NCBI GenBank assembly: GCA_963797015.1
Contig: CAWCNV010000003.1
Span: 248,001-312,000, forward strand
Origin: JBBPZA01 sp963797015
GTDB taxonomy: Bacteria > Actinomycetota > Thermoleophilia > Solirubrobacterales > Solirubrobacteraceae
Direction: 5' to 3'
Length of the DNA: 64,000 nt
The position numbers and the translations under genes were made by a program. Of this stretch, positions 42,424 to 55,160 are shown piece by piece. The notes beneath the pieces were generated by a model. It had not been told where the DNA came from. It ran no database searches and saw only the letters and a list, made by a program, of their open reading frames with translations. Within the stretch, counting starts at the first letter, position 1. Each line of letters begins with the position of its first letter.

Positions 42424-44399
42424 ATGCGTTACGGTCCGCAGATGACCACGTGCGCTCCGGCTGTGCCTCCTCTCGCTCCTCGCCCTCCTCGCGCTGCCGG
42501 TGGCTGCACACGCGGCCAGCGTGACGGTCGCAAGCGGCACCATCACGTTCAACGCCGCCGCGGGAGAGACGAACACCGCGGTCGTGGTCAAACAGCAGAC
42601 CACGCCGGTCGCCACCATCTACTTCGTGGGCGACCAGAACCCCGACGTCACGGTCACCGCGTCCGCCGCACAGGGGTGCCTGCCGACGGTGCCGCAACTC
42701 GGTCTCCCCGCGGGCTATCTCTGCACCGTTCCCGTCCTCACCCCGATCACCTCCATCGTGGAGAACCTGGGCGACGGCAACGACACCGGCGTCATCAGCG
42801 CGGGCGCGGGGGGGCCCGCCGGGACGATCAACGGCGGTACGGGCGACGACACCCTCGTAGGCGGCCAGGAGAACGACGCCTTCCACGGCGGTGACGACAC
42901 CGACAGCGTGGCCTACGTCGGCATCAGCGCCGCCAGCATCACGCGCACGGTCGGGGTCTTCGCGGCCCTGCCGACTGGCCCGTCCGCGTCCACCGGCAAC
43001 GGGCAGGCGGGCGAGAACGACGCGATCGCCGCTGACGTCGAGGGTCTCACGGGCGGCAACGGCGACGACCTCCTGATCGGCAACGCCGGGCCGAACACGA
43101 TCGCTGGCTCCGCGCCTCCCGGCACCCCGAGCGTCGATCCCCAGCCCGCCGGCACGGAGAGCACGGACACCATCATCGGCGGGGCCGGCAACGACACGCT
43201 GGTCGCGGGCGACAGCGGCAATGTGAGCGGCCAGGACGGCAACGACACGCTCGTCGGCGGCCGCAGCTTCACGAACACCACCACCCTTAGCGGCGGCAAC
43301 AACGACGACACGCTCGTTTCAGGGCTCGGCAACGACAACATCTCCGGCGGCGCAGGGTCCAACACCCTCGCCTACGTCTCGTCAATCAGGGCACACTGAA
43401 GGTCATCGATCGCGGCACCGGCCTCGGCGTCCTCGTCCGGCTTCCTGAGAACGGGGCAGACCGGCACGGGCGGGACCATCGGCGGCCAGGAGCGCGACGT
43501 CATCCACGACGACATCCGGACCTTGATCGGCTGCAACGGCGACGACTTCCTGATCGGCTCCAACCTCGACGACACGATCGTGGGGGCCGCCCCGGTCGGC
43601 ACTGGCAACGGAGTCGTCGACACGCCGGCGGGCAACGACACGATCTACGGCCGCGGGGGCAACGACACCTGGTCGAGCGGCGACCGCGGGCAGATGTTCG
43701 GAGGCGACGGCAACGACCAGACCTCGTCGGCGGCCGCAGCACCGCTGCCGGGGCAAAAGACGGTGATCCACGGCGACGAAGGGCAACGACACGGTCGTCT
43801 CCGGACTCGGCAACGACGAGGTCTTCGGCGACGCCGGCGCGAACACGCTCGCCTACGTCTCCGTCCAGCAGCAGGGGCTGGACATCGTCAACCGGGGGAC
43901 GAACGGGGTCACCGCCACGCTCCCCAATACGGGTCTGACGGCGACGGGCGGGAGGACCGGCGGGGCCGAGAGGGACATCATCCATTCCGACTTCGGCACG
44001 CTCGTGGGCAGCAACGGCAACGACGTCCTGGTGGGGAACAACCTCGGCAACACGATCTTCGGCGCCTCTCCTCCGGGCGTCCCCGGCGTGAAGCCCGGCC
44101 CCTCGGGCAACGACGTGCTCGTCGGCAGCGGAGGCGTCGATGTCCTGTTCGGCGCCGAGGGCAACGACATCGAGTTTGGCGGAGCGGGCAACGACGCGCT
44201 CCTGGGCTTCGCCGGCAACGACACGCTCATCGGCGAGGGCGGCACCGACAACTTCAACGCCGGGGACGGCGACGACAAGAGCTTCGCTCGCGACGGCGTC
44301 GTCGACTCGATCACCTGCGGGGCGGGAACCGACAGCCTCGACGCCGACACGATCGACACCCACGCCGCGGGCGACTGCGAGACCATCACCACCGGCTGA
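42424..44399 (+). pseudogene. RTX-type calcium-binding repeat protein, multiply frameshifted
   Basis: One secreted RTX protein is spread over three frames. A signal peptide (LRLCLLSLLALLALPVAAHA) and the first repeats occupy the frame from about 42446 to 43380, but that frame has no start, while the ATGs at 42424/42442 are one base out of phase. At 43380 a C seems lost (TCTCGTC against TCTCCGTC in the parallel module near 43860). About 43446-43449 a G is gained, restoring the frame. About 43779-43783 one more base shifts it to the final frame, which ends at 44399. Modules repeat ANTLAYVS plus a GTL/GLDIV spacer. A pseudogene or read errors in homopolymers are both possible. Confidence 0.7.
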
Positions 44400-44427
44400 G
44401 CGGCGCAGCGGCGGCCGCTGACGGCTT

Positions 44428-45114
44428 CTACGCCGCGACGGCCTTGTAGCCGACCCCTCGCACCGTCCGGATCAGCGACGGGTCGCCGAGCTTCTTGCGC
44501 ACCTGCCCGACGTGGACCTCGACAGTACGGGTCGCGCCCGGGAGCAGGAAGCCCCAGACCTCCTGGAGCAGCGTCCCGCGCGACACCACCACGCCGGGCC
44601 GCTCGACGAGGTGCGCGAGAAGGTCGAACTCCTTCGGGGTGAGGACCACCTCGCGTTCGCCGACCCACACCTCGCGCCGCGCGCGAGAGAGCGTGATGGC
44701 GCCGAGCGTGACCACGTCGCTGGTATCCCCAGGCGGGTCGGCCCGGCGGAGCTCCGCGCGCACGCGCTCGACGAGCTCGCGCGGCGAGAACGGCGCTCCG
44801 TCGCGAGCGGTCGGAACCAGGATCGGAACGCTGCCGCGCGCCTGGCGGCAGATCGCGGCGGCGCCGTTGCCGGGCAGCCGGCGGTCGAGGACCATCAGCG
44901 CGACGGGACGCCGCCGGAGCTCGCCCAGCGCGGCCTCCGCGGAGCGCACCCAGAGCGCCGAGAAGCCGGCGTGCTCGAGGTGGGCGCGGAGGAGCGCGGC
45001 GAGGCGCCGCTCGTCCGCCACCACCATGACGAGCGGCCCGACGGCCTCCTCCGATTTTGTCCGTGCCTCCGACTCAGCGACCACGCGCACCGTCCCTGTC
45101 GCCGGTTGCAACAC
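44428..45114 (-). CDS. OmpR-type response regulator with shortened receiver
   Basis: The protein has an N-terminal receiver domain and a C-terminal winged helix of OmpR/PhoB type (TLGAITLSRARREVWV, LTPKEFDLLAHLVERPG, TVEVHVGQVRKKLGD, IRTVRGVGYKA). The receiver keeps an acidic-type first strand (VMVVADER) and the phospho-acceptor aspartate in LMVLDRRLPG. It then passes directly from VPTARD to GAPFSPREL, lacking about 19 residues that normally hold helix 4, strand 5 and the invariant lysine. No histidine kinase is adjacent. The start is uncertain: TTG 45114 gives 228 residues, ATG 45027 would begin at strand 1. Confidence 0.85.
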   Translation of the reverse strand: MLQPATGTVRVVAESEARTKSEEAVGPLVMVVADERRLAALLRAHLEHAGFSALWVRSAEAALGELRRRPVALMVLDRRLPGNGAAAICRQARGSVPILVPTARDGAPFSPRELVERVRAELRRADPPGDTSDVVTLGAITLSRARREVWVGEREVVLTPKEFDLLAHLVERPGVVVSRGTLLQEVWGFLLPGATRTVEVHVGQVRKKLGDPSLIRTVRGVGYKAVAA

Positions 45115-45191
45115 GCGAGCGAGCCGATCGGCGCGATGCGCGCTCGCCCCGACGCGTCGGCTGCCGCCAGCGGGTAGCCTGCCGCTCCGCC

Positions 45192-45974
45192 ATGAGCGCT
45201 TCCCCCGAGACCGAGGACGCGGTGCTGACCGAGCAGCGCGAAGGCGTCCTGCTCATCACGCTCAACCGCCCCGACGCGCGCAACGCGGTCAACAGGGCGC
45301 TCGCCGAGGGCGTGGCCGCGGCGCTCGACGAGCTCGACGGCACGCCGGAGCTGCGCGTCGGCATCCTCACCGGCGCCGGGAAGGGCTTCTCCGCGGGCAT
45401 GGACCTCAAGGCCTTCACGCGCGGCGAGGCTCCCTACGTCGCCGGCCGCGGCTTCGCGGGCATCGTCCAGCGCCCGCCCGACAAGCCGCTGATCGCCGCG
45501 ATCGAGGGCTTCGCCGTCGCGGGTGGCCTGGAGATCGCGCTCGCCTGCGACCTGATCGTGGCGGCGCGCGGGGCGCGGCTCGGGATCCCCGAGGTCAAGC
45601 GCGGCCTCGTGGCCGCCGCCGGCGCGCTGCTGCGCCTGCCGCGCAGGATCCCCTACCACCTGGCGATGGAGCTGGCCCTGACGGGAGAGCCGGTCGACGC
45701 CGAGCGCGCCGCGCAGCTCGGGCTGGTCAACCGCGTGACCGAGCCGGGCGGGGCGGTCGAGGGGGCGCTCGCGCTCGCGTCCGTGCTCGCGGCCAACGGC
45801 CCGCTCGCGCTCGCCGCGAGCAAGCGGGTGGTCGTAGAGCAGGCGGCCTGGTCGCCGGACGAAGCCTGGCAGCGCCAGGGCGAGATCACCGGCCCGGTGA
45901 TGGTCTCCGAGGACGCGCGCGAGGGCGCGGTCGCCTTCGCCGAGAAGCGCGACCCGCAGTGGAAGGGCCGCTAG
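45192..45974 (+). CDS. Enoyl-CoA hydratase/isomerase family (crotonase)
   Basis: The 260-residue crotonase-fold protein has LLITLNRPDARNAVN at the N-terminus and the oxyanion-hole segments GKGFSAGMDLKAF and AIEGFAVAGGLEIALACDLIVAA. In the catalytic strand GIPEVKRGLVAAAGAL, one of the two classical glutamates is in IPEVK, and the first glutamate is at LEIALA. It probably hydrates or isomerises an enoyl-CoA in fatty acid or aromatic degradation. TAGCCT lies 11 bases before ATG 45192. It stands alone, divergent from the response regulator, so its pathway is unknown. Confidence 0.92.
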   Translation: MSASPETEDAVLTEQREGVLLITLNRPDARNAVNRALAEGVAAALDELDGTPELRVGILTGAGKGFSAGMDLKAFTRGEAPYVAGRGFAGIVQRPPDKPLIAAIEGFAVAGGLEIALACDLIVAARGARLGIPEVKRGLVAAAGALLRLPRRIPYHLAMELALTGEPVDAERAAQLGLVNRVTEPGGAVEGALALASVLAANGPLALAASKRVVVEQAAWSPDEAWQRQGEITGPVMVSEDAREGAVAFAEKRDPQWKGR

Positions 45975-46084
45975 GCCGTCCGCCGGCGCAGATCCGCGGT
46001 CCACGTCTCCCGCCACCGCGTTCGCCTCTCCCGCGCGCCCTTCTCGCTGGCCAGCGGGACCGGGGCAATCCGGCCGCCTAAACG

Positions 46085-46114
46085 CCGGCGGCCGCCCCTG
46101 AGGGCGGCCGCCGG
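46085..46114. terminator. Strong GC hairpin terminator
   Basis: A perfect 13-base stem (46085-46097 with 46102-46114) closes a 4-base loop CTGA about 110 bases after the crotonase stop. No T-run follows. It isolates the crotonase transcript from the TetR promoter region. Confidence 0.6.
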
Positions 46115-46177
46115 GCCGGCACCGAACCCCTGCCGTCTTTCAAGTGATGTCCGCGCGCGTCGCGGATTCGGGAAGCT

Positions 46178-46282
46178 GTTCCGTCGTGGATGTAGGAACT
46201 AAGTTCCGTCGCGCTTGTAGGAACTGCGGCGTGCATAGAACCACGGATGCTGGGAACTGTCAAGTTCCCCATTCGGTAGAAT
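46178..46282 (+). promoter_or_regulatory. TetR promoter with three GGAAC palindromes
   Basis: Two 23-base palindromic elements of the form GTTCC-N13-GGAAC lie at 46178-46200 and 46203-46225, in direct repeat with a 25-base period. A third, compact palindrome (GGGAACT-4-AGTTCCC, 46252-46269) overlaps the presumed -35 region. TAGAAT (46277-46282) is a good -10 and lies seven bases before GTG 46290, so the mRNA is probably leaderless. The spacing and shared half-sites suggest cooperative binding of the TetR protein encoded just downstream. The bases 45975-46177 otherwise show only the hairpin at 46085. Confidence 0.65.
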
Positions 46283-46289
46283 CCCTGAC

Positions 46290-47030
46290 GTGCCCCACGA
46301 GGAGCGCGCCACGGGGAAGCCGCGAACCCGCCGGCGGCGGCGCGTACAGGCGGGCCAGGGCGGGCAGCAGGTGACGCCGATGCCCCAGACGCTGCCGCGC
46401 GGCAGGCACGGGCTCAGCCGGGCGACGGTGCACGCCTCCCAGCGCGGGCGGTTGCTCGAGGCCGTCCTCGCGGCGACCGCCGAGCGCGGCTTCGCCGCCG
46501 TGACGATCAGCGACATCGTCAGCCGCGCCGGCGTCGCGCGCAGGACGTTCTACGAGAACTTCGCCGACAAGGAGGAGGCCTTCCTCGCCGCCTTCGAGTA
46601 CGCGGCCGACGAGGTGATCGCGGCCGTCGCCGCGGCGTTCCGGGCCGACGACGACACGCTTCACGCGCGCGTCGAGGGCTACATCTCGGCGCTGCTGACC
46701 GCGCTGGCCGCCCGTCCGGCGGCTGCGCGCGCCTTCATCGTCGAGGTCGGCACCGGTGGGCCCGCAGCGATCGCGCTGCAGCTCGAGGTCAACGAGCGCC
46801 TGGCCCAGACGATCGTCGAGCTAAACCGGCAGACGCGGCTCCGGGATCGCTTCGTGCCGCCCGTCTCCGATGCGCGCGCGCTCGCGATCGTCGGCGCGAT
46901 CGAGGAGCTCATCCGCCACGCGATCCACCAGCGGGGGCCCGGGTCGATCCCCGAGCTCCGCGGAGAGCTCGTGTCGCTCACCGCGGCGCTGCTCACGGCA
47001 CCGCCGAGCGACGAGCGCAAAGCGGCCTGA
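46290..47030 (+). CDS. TetR/AcrR-family transcriptional regulator
   Basis: The 246-residue regulator has a basic N-terminal tail (PRTRRRRRVQAG) before the helix-turn-helix segment GRLLEAVLAATAERGFAAVTISDIVSRAGVARRTFYENFADKEEAFLAAF, which is a canonical TetR DNA-binding domain. The C-terminal ligand domain is all-helical. GTG 46290 sits seven bases after a TAGAAT -10 element. A start at ATG 46383 would remove the tail but keep the domain. Three palindromes upstream are probable autoregulatory operators. No obvious target gene is adjacent, since the next gene is convergent, so it may act on itself and distant genes. Confidence 0.9.
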   Translation: MPHEERATGKPRTRRRRRVQAGQGGQQVTPMPQTLPRGRHGLSRATVHASQRGRLLEAVLAATAERGFAAVTISDIVSRAGVARRTFYENFADKEEAFLAAFEYAADEVIAAVAAAFRADDDTLHARVEGYISALLTALAARPAAARAFIVEVGTGGPAAIALQLEVNERLAQTIVELNRQTRLRDRFVPPVSDARALAIVGAIEELIRHAIHQRGPGSIPELRGELVSLTAALLTAPPSDERKAA

Positions 47031-47036
47031 GAAACA

Positions 47037-47067
47037 CCGACGGCCGCTCTGTTCGGGCGGCCGTCGG
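47037..47067. terminator. Bidirectional hairpin terminator
   Basis: A perfect 11-base stem (47037-47047 with 47057-47067) and a 9-base loop lie seven bases after the TetR stop and face the convergent csbD-like gene (stop at 47123). The position supports termination from both sides. Confidence 0.65.
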
Positions 47068-47122
47068 AAGTGCTTGCGGGCGGGCGGCTGCTCTGCGCAG
47101 CGCCCGGCCGGTCAGAGAAGGG

Positions 47123-47311
47123 TCAGGTCTTGCGCTCGAGGTCCGAGACCTCTGCGGCCTTGTCCTCGACCTTGTCCTGCGCGTTTGAGAGCTGATCCTT
47201 CGCCTCGCCCTTGCGCTCCTCCTTGCGTCCCTCGCGCTTGAGCGAAGCGTCGTCGGTCAGGTCTCCCGCGGCCTTCTTGATCCGGCCCGTCAGTTTGTCG
47301 GTGAGTCCCAT
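47123..47311 (-). CDS. CsbD-like stress protein
   Basis: The 62-residue, highly charged helical protein matches the CsbD family: GLTDKLTGRIKKAAGDLTDDASLKREGRKEE and GEAKDQLSNAQDKVEDK. CsbD proteins are general-stress proteins (sigma-B-dependent in Bacillus) without known enzymatic role. ATG 47311 begins exactly at the family N-terminus. GAAAGG lies further upstream than usual, about 13 bases away. The longer in-frame extension toward 47941 is antisense to the DUF2127 gene and is not part of it. Confidence 0.9.
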   Translation of the reverse strand: MGLTDKLTGRIKKAAGDLTDDASLKREGRKEERKGEAKDQLSNAQDKVEDKAAEVSDLERKT

Positions 47312-47411
47312 GCGTTCTCGTTGCCTTTCGTTGGCTGCCCTTCGATCGTGCCCGAGGGCGCGAGCGGCCAAACGCCGGGTTGGGGAGCGAAGGGTCAAAC
47401 TCCCGTGCCCC

Positions 47412-48278
47412 ATGGACGACTCCGGGCACTTCGAGACCCCTCCGGGAACGGCGGAGCCGCGGCGCTTCGTGCCGAGCTTCCACTGGGAGCTGCTGGTCTG
47501 CGGGCTGCGGGGGCACCGGCTGCTCGGGACCGACGCGCGCGAGCTGCAACCGCAGGACGCGATCTTCGCACGCTCCGCGAACGGGATGCGGTGGTACCGC
47601 TGCCTGCGCTGCGACAGCTGGGTCCCGCTACCGCCACCCGAACGACCCACGCGCGAGTTCCCGCCCGATCGCGACGAGGTCGAGGTGCCGCTCCGCGGCC
47701 GCGCGCTGCGCGACAAGATCGTCCTTCGCATCATCGCCCTCGACCGCGCGCTGCACTTCGTGCTGCTCTCGGCGCTGGCCGCCGCGATCCTGGTCTTCTC
47801 GGCCAACCGGACGCAGCTGCGCGAGCCGGTTTTCAAGGTGCTCGCCGACATCCAGAACGGCCTCGGCAGCGGCGTCCGCGGGGGCGGTCTGATCGGCGAC
47901 CTGCGCGAGCTGTTCTCGGTCCAGTCGGGGACCCTGACCAAGATCGCGATCGTGGTCGCGGTCTACGCGGTCGTCGAGGGTGTCGAGGCGTTCGGGCTGT
48001 GGTGGCAGAAGCGATGGGCCGAGTACCTCACCTTCGTCGCCACCACCGCGCTGCTCCCGCTCGAGGTCTACGAGCTGACCCGACGCCTGTCGCCGCTCAA
48101 GATCATCACGATCGTGATCAACATCGCAGTCGTCGTGTACCTGCTGTTCGCCAAGCGGCTCTTCGGCCTGCGTGGCGGGGCCGCGGCCGAGGAGCGCGAG
48201 CGCGAGCGCAACGCGGGCTGGCCGGCGCTCGAGCGCACGGCGCCTGAAGCGCTGCCCACCGCGGCGACTGCCGGCTGA
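47412..48278 (+). CDS. DUF2127-type membrane protein
   Basis: The 288-residue protein starts with a soluble part of about 95 residues containing a CLRC pair in RWYRCLRCDSW, flanked by CGLRGH, suggestive of a small metal or redox site. The rest carries helices typical of DUF2127: LHFVLLSALAAAILVFSA, a conserved loop with QNGLGSG, IAIVVAVYAVVEGVEAFGLWWQKRWAEYLTFV, EVYELTRRLSPLKI and INIAVVVYLLFAKRLF. No function is known. ATG 47412 is the first start after the divergent csbD promoter region. The 100-base gap to csbD holds both promoters, but none stands out. Confidence 0.8.
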   Translation: MDDSGHFETPPGTAEPRRFVPSFHWELLVCGLRGHRLLGTDARELQPQDAIFARSANGMRWYRCLRCDSWVPLPPPERPTREFPPDRDEVEVPLRGRALRDKIVLRIIALDRALHFVLLSALAAAILVFSANRTQLREPVFKVLADIQNGLGSGVRGGGLIGDLRELFSVQSGTLTKIAIVVAVYAVVEGVEAFGLWWQKRWAEYLTFVATTALLPLEVYELTRRLSPLKIITIVINIAVVVYLLFAKRLFGLRGGAAAEERERERNAGWPALERTAPEALPTAATAG

Positions 48279-48318
48279 CCGGGGCCGGCCGCGCCGGGAG
48301 GTGGCCGCGCGCCGCGGA

Positions 48319-48744
48319 TTAGCCCTCGCCCCAGACCGTCACCAGCACGCGCCGAGGCCCGCCGTGGTTGCGGTGCTCGCACAGGTAGATGCCCTGCCAG
48401 GTGCCGAGCGCGAGGCGGCCGTCGCGAACCGGCACCGTGAGCGACGGTCCGAGCAGCGAGGACTTGATGTGGGCGGGCATGTCGTCGGGGCCCTCGAGCG
48501 TATGACGAAAGCCCCGCCAACCGTCGGGGACGGCGTCCGAGAACCAGCGCTCGAAGTCGCTGCGAACCTCGGGGCTGGCGTTCTCGTTCAGCGTCAGCGA
48601 AGCGGAGGTGTGGAGGATGAACACGTTGGCGAGGCCGACGCCGACCGTCGCCAGCTCCGGCATGCCCTCGACCAGCTCGCGCGTGACCAGGTGGAAGCCG
48701 CGCGGTCGCGCCTGCAGCTCGATCTGCCGCTGGAGCCAGGCCAC
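48319..48744 (-). CDS. YjbQ/UPF0047 family protein
   Basis: The 141-residue protein matches the YjbQ family (UPF0047, secondary thiamine-phosphate synthase enzyme). VFILHTSASLTLNENASPEVRSDFERWF, the metal-binding His motif region GPDDMPAHIKSSLLG, and LGTWQGIYLCEHRNHGGPRRVLVTVWGE are diagnostic. It forms trimers with three histidines binding a metal. The physiological reaction is unclear. GTG 48744 has TAGCGT seven bases upstream, overlapping the -10 of the divergent protease gene. Confidence 0.92.
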   Translation of the reverse strand: MAWLQRQIELQARPRGFHLVTRELVEGMPELATVGVGLANVFILHTSASLTLNENASPEVRSDFERWFSDAVPDGWRGFRHTLEGPDDMPAHIKSSLLGPSLTVPVRDGRLALGTWQGIYLCEHRNHGGPRRVLVTVWGEG

Positions 48745-48751
48745 GTACCCA

Positions 48752-48761
48752 ACGCTACGCT
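48752..48761. promoter_or_regulatory. Overlapping divergent -10 boxes
   Basis: On the minus strand TAGCGT occupies 48752-48757, seven bases before GTG 48744. On the plus strand TACGCT occupies 48756-48761, eight bases before GTG 48770. The hexamers share two bases within a 25-base intergenic gap, so two polymerases could not open both promoters at once. Confidence 0.5.
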
Positions 48762-48769
48762 CTGCGGCC

Positions 48770-49396
48770 GTGCGCCGGTTCCTCGCCATCACCGCGCTGG
48801 CCGTTCTCGTCGTCACGCTCGCCGCCGCCGCGCCGGCGGTAGCCCGCAGCACCCCGCGTTGGTCGAAGGCGAAGGTGACATACCGCGACAAGTCGGACGA
48901 CCGCGCCGCGGTCTCGACCGCCGTGCGCTGGTGGAACGACGCGCCCGGACCGCTGCGGCTCGTCAAGGCCAAGAAGGGCAAGCGCGCCCGCGTGACGATC
49001 CGCTCGGTGTCGCGCAACGGGGTGGGGTGGGACGGCCTGACCGAGACCGCTGTCCGCTCCGGAGGGCTACTGGCCTCGGCGAAGGTGAGCCTCAACGACG
49101 TCTACCTGTCCGACGAGGTCTTCGAGTACGTCTCCGAGGTCGCCGCGCACGAGATCGGCCATGCGCTCGGTCTGCCACACCTGCGCGACCCGTGCTCGCT
49201 CATGTATCCGAGCGGCTCGGTAGCTACGCGCTGCCCCGGCGGTGCCGGGCCCGGGCGCTACTTCTGCGGACCCCAGCGCGCCGACGTGCGCTCGACCATC
49301 GCCCGCTACGGCGGGTCGCTGGGCGATTGGCCGGGGACGAGCTGCGCCGGGTCCCCGCCGTCCTCCGCTAGAGCGGCTTCGGCGCGGGCTCGCTGA
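48770..49396 (+). CDS. Matrixin-like secreted zinc metalloprotease
   Basis: The 208-residue protein has a Sec signal peptide (RRFLAITALAVLVVTLAAAAPAVA). The metzincin zinc motif is HEIGHALGLPH, and the Met-turn is in CSLMYPSG. WSKAKVTYRDKSDD and AVSTAVRWWNDA resemble the N-terminal strand and helix of matrixins. Cysteines in CSLM, TRCPGG, YFCGP and TSCAG could form two disulfides. It lacks a propeptide cysteine switch and any C-terminal binding domain. It overlaps the convergent LLM gene by 29 bases. The substrate is unknown. Confidence 0.88.
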   Translation: MRRFLAITALAVLVVTLAAAAPAVARSTPRWSKAKVTYRDKSDDRAAVSTAVRWWNDAPGPLRLVKAKKGKRARVTIRSVSRNGVGWDGLTETAVRSGGLLASAKVSLNDVYLSDEVFEYVSEVAAHEIGHALGLPHLRDPCSLMYPSGSVATRCPGGAGPGRYFCGPQRADVRSTIARYGGSLGDWPGTSCAGSPPSSARAASARAR

Positions 49397-50378
49397 ACGC
49401 CGCGATCACGGCGCGCACGCGGTCCAGGCCGCCGAACGGCGTCCACAGCAGTGAGCGCTCGAACAGGTCGGCGCGACGGCGCGCGAACTGGCCGCGCACC
49501 TCGTCCGGCGTGCCGGCGATCGCGATCGCTTCGAGCATCTCGTCCGAGACCGCCGCCGACATCGCCTCGAGGTCCCCGCGCCGCCAGGCGTCGCGGATGC
49601 GATCGGCGTCCGCGTCGAAGCCGTGGTGGGCGAGGACGGGGCGGTAGGTGGCGACGGTCGAGTTGAACGCGACCACGGCGCGCGCGGCCTGGCGGGCGGC
49701 GTCGCCGTCGTCGTCGACCCAGCAGGTCACGTAGCCCGCGATCGGCGGAGGCTCGTCGCGGCCGGCGCGCGCGGCGCCGCGGGCCAGGGCCGGCCGGACG
49801 ACGTCGCGCGTGTACTCGGGGGTGAACAGGGGATGGCCCACGAGCCCGTCGGCGACTGCACCGGCCGCCTCGACCATGCGCTCGTTCACGCCCGCCATGT
49901 AGATGGGCAGGTCCGTGCGCGGAGGCGGTGGGACCGGCGCCGTCGGTCGCACGACCGTGCGGTAGAAGCGCCCCTCGTGCTCGAGTGGGCCCTCGTTGAG
50001 CCGCAGCAGGTCGCGCAGGAGCGGCACGAGCTCCTCCATGCGCGGCGCCGGATGATCGCCGTCGAGGCCGTGCCAATCGCGCTGCATGCGCTTGGTGCCG
50101 GTCCCCAGGCCGAGGATCAGGCGCCGGTCGGAGAGCGCGTCGAGGTCGCGCGCCTCGGCCGCGAGCACCAGTGGCGTGCGCCCGAACGCGTACGCGATCG
50201 CCGTTCCGAGCGTGACGCGCTCGGTGGCCAGCGCCACGGCGGCCAGCCCCACGGTCGCCGAGTGGTCGGGGAACTCGGTGGTCCACACCGACTCGAACCC
50301 GGCCTCCTCGGCCAGCCGCGCCGCGGTCACCGTCTCGTCGATCGACGCCAGCGAGAGGACCATCCCGAGCTCGGTCAA
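49368..50378 (-). CDS. LLM-class (F420-dependent type) oxidoreductase
   Basis: The 336-residue TIM-barrel flavin/F420 oxidoreductase of the luciferase-like family has AARLAEEAGFESVWTTEFPDH, VTLGTAIAYAFGRTPLVLAAEARDLDALSDRRLILGLGTGTKRM and PIYMAGVNERMVEAAGAVADGLVGHPLF. These are typical of F420-dependent N5,N10-methylene-tetrahydromethanopterin-reductase-like proteins in actinobacteria. TTG 50378 overlaps the upstream stop in TTGA, giving the expected N-terminus (LTELGMVLSL). The substrate and whether F420 or FMN is used are not certain. It is the last gene of a minus-strand operon with Kgd and an alkyltransferase-like protein. Confidence 0.9.
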   Translation of the reverse strand: MTELGMVLSLASIDETVTAARLAEEAGFESVWTTEFPDHSATVGLAAVALATERVTLGTAIAYAFGRTPLVLAAEARDLDALSDRRLILGLGTGTKRMQRDWHGLDGDHPAPRMEELVPLLRDLLRLNEGPLEHEGRFYRTVVRPTAPVPPPPRTDLPIYMAGVNERMVEAAGAVADGLVGHPLFTPEYTRDVVRPALARGAARAGRDEPPPIAGYVTCWVDDDGDAARQAARAVVAFNSTVATYRPVLAHHGFDADADRIRDAWRRGDLEAMSAAVSDEMLEAIAIAGTPDEVRGQFARRRADLFERSLLWTPFGGLDRVRAVIAAFSEPAPKPL

Positions 50379-50635
50379 CGCAGGAGCTCCTCCTCGGGAA
50401 TCCGCACCGTCCGCATCGCGACGCGAGCGCCGCTGAAGGGCACCCCTTCGGCCTCGAGCAGCCGGCGCTGGCGCGCGCCCTTGGCCAGCGAGCCGTCGGC
50501 GCGCACCACGCGCCACCACGGCAGCCCCGGCTCGTCGCAGCCGGACAGCACCGCGCCCGCGAACCGCGGCGCGCCGGGCGAGACGTCGCCGTAGGAGCGC
50601 ACGAAGCCAGCCGGGATCGCCCGTACGCGCGCCAA
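50375..50635 (-). CDS. Alkyltransferase-like (ATL) DNA-binding protein
   Basis: The 86-residue protein is the O6-alkylguanine transferase DNA-binding domain. IPAGFVRSYGDVSPGAPRFAGAVLSGC matches the recognition region. The active-site PCHR is replaced by LPWWRVVRADG, so the methyl-accepting cysteine is missing. ATL proteins flip alkylated guanines and hand them to nucleotide excision repair. TTG 50635 is the most upstream in-frame start before the Kgd stop at 50656. It overlaps the LLM gene by 4 bases. Confidence 0.85.
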   Translation of the reverse strand: MARVRAIPAGFVRSYGDVSPGAPRFAGAVLSGCDEPGLPWWRVVRADGSLAKGARQRRLLEAEGVPFSGARVAMRTVRIPEEELLR

Positions 50636-50655
50636 GACGGTGGCGGCGCGGTCGG

Positions 50656-55152
<4,497 letters not shown>

Positions 55153-55160
55153 GCGCTGGG

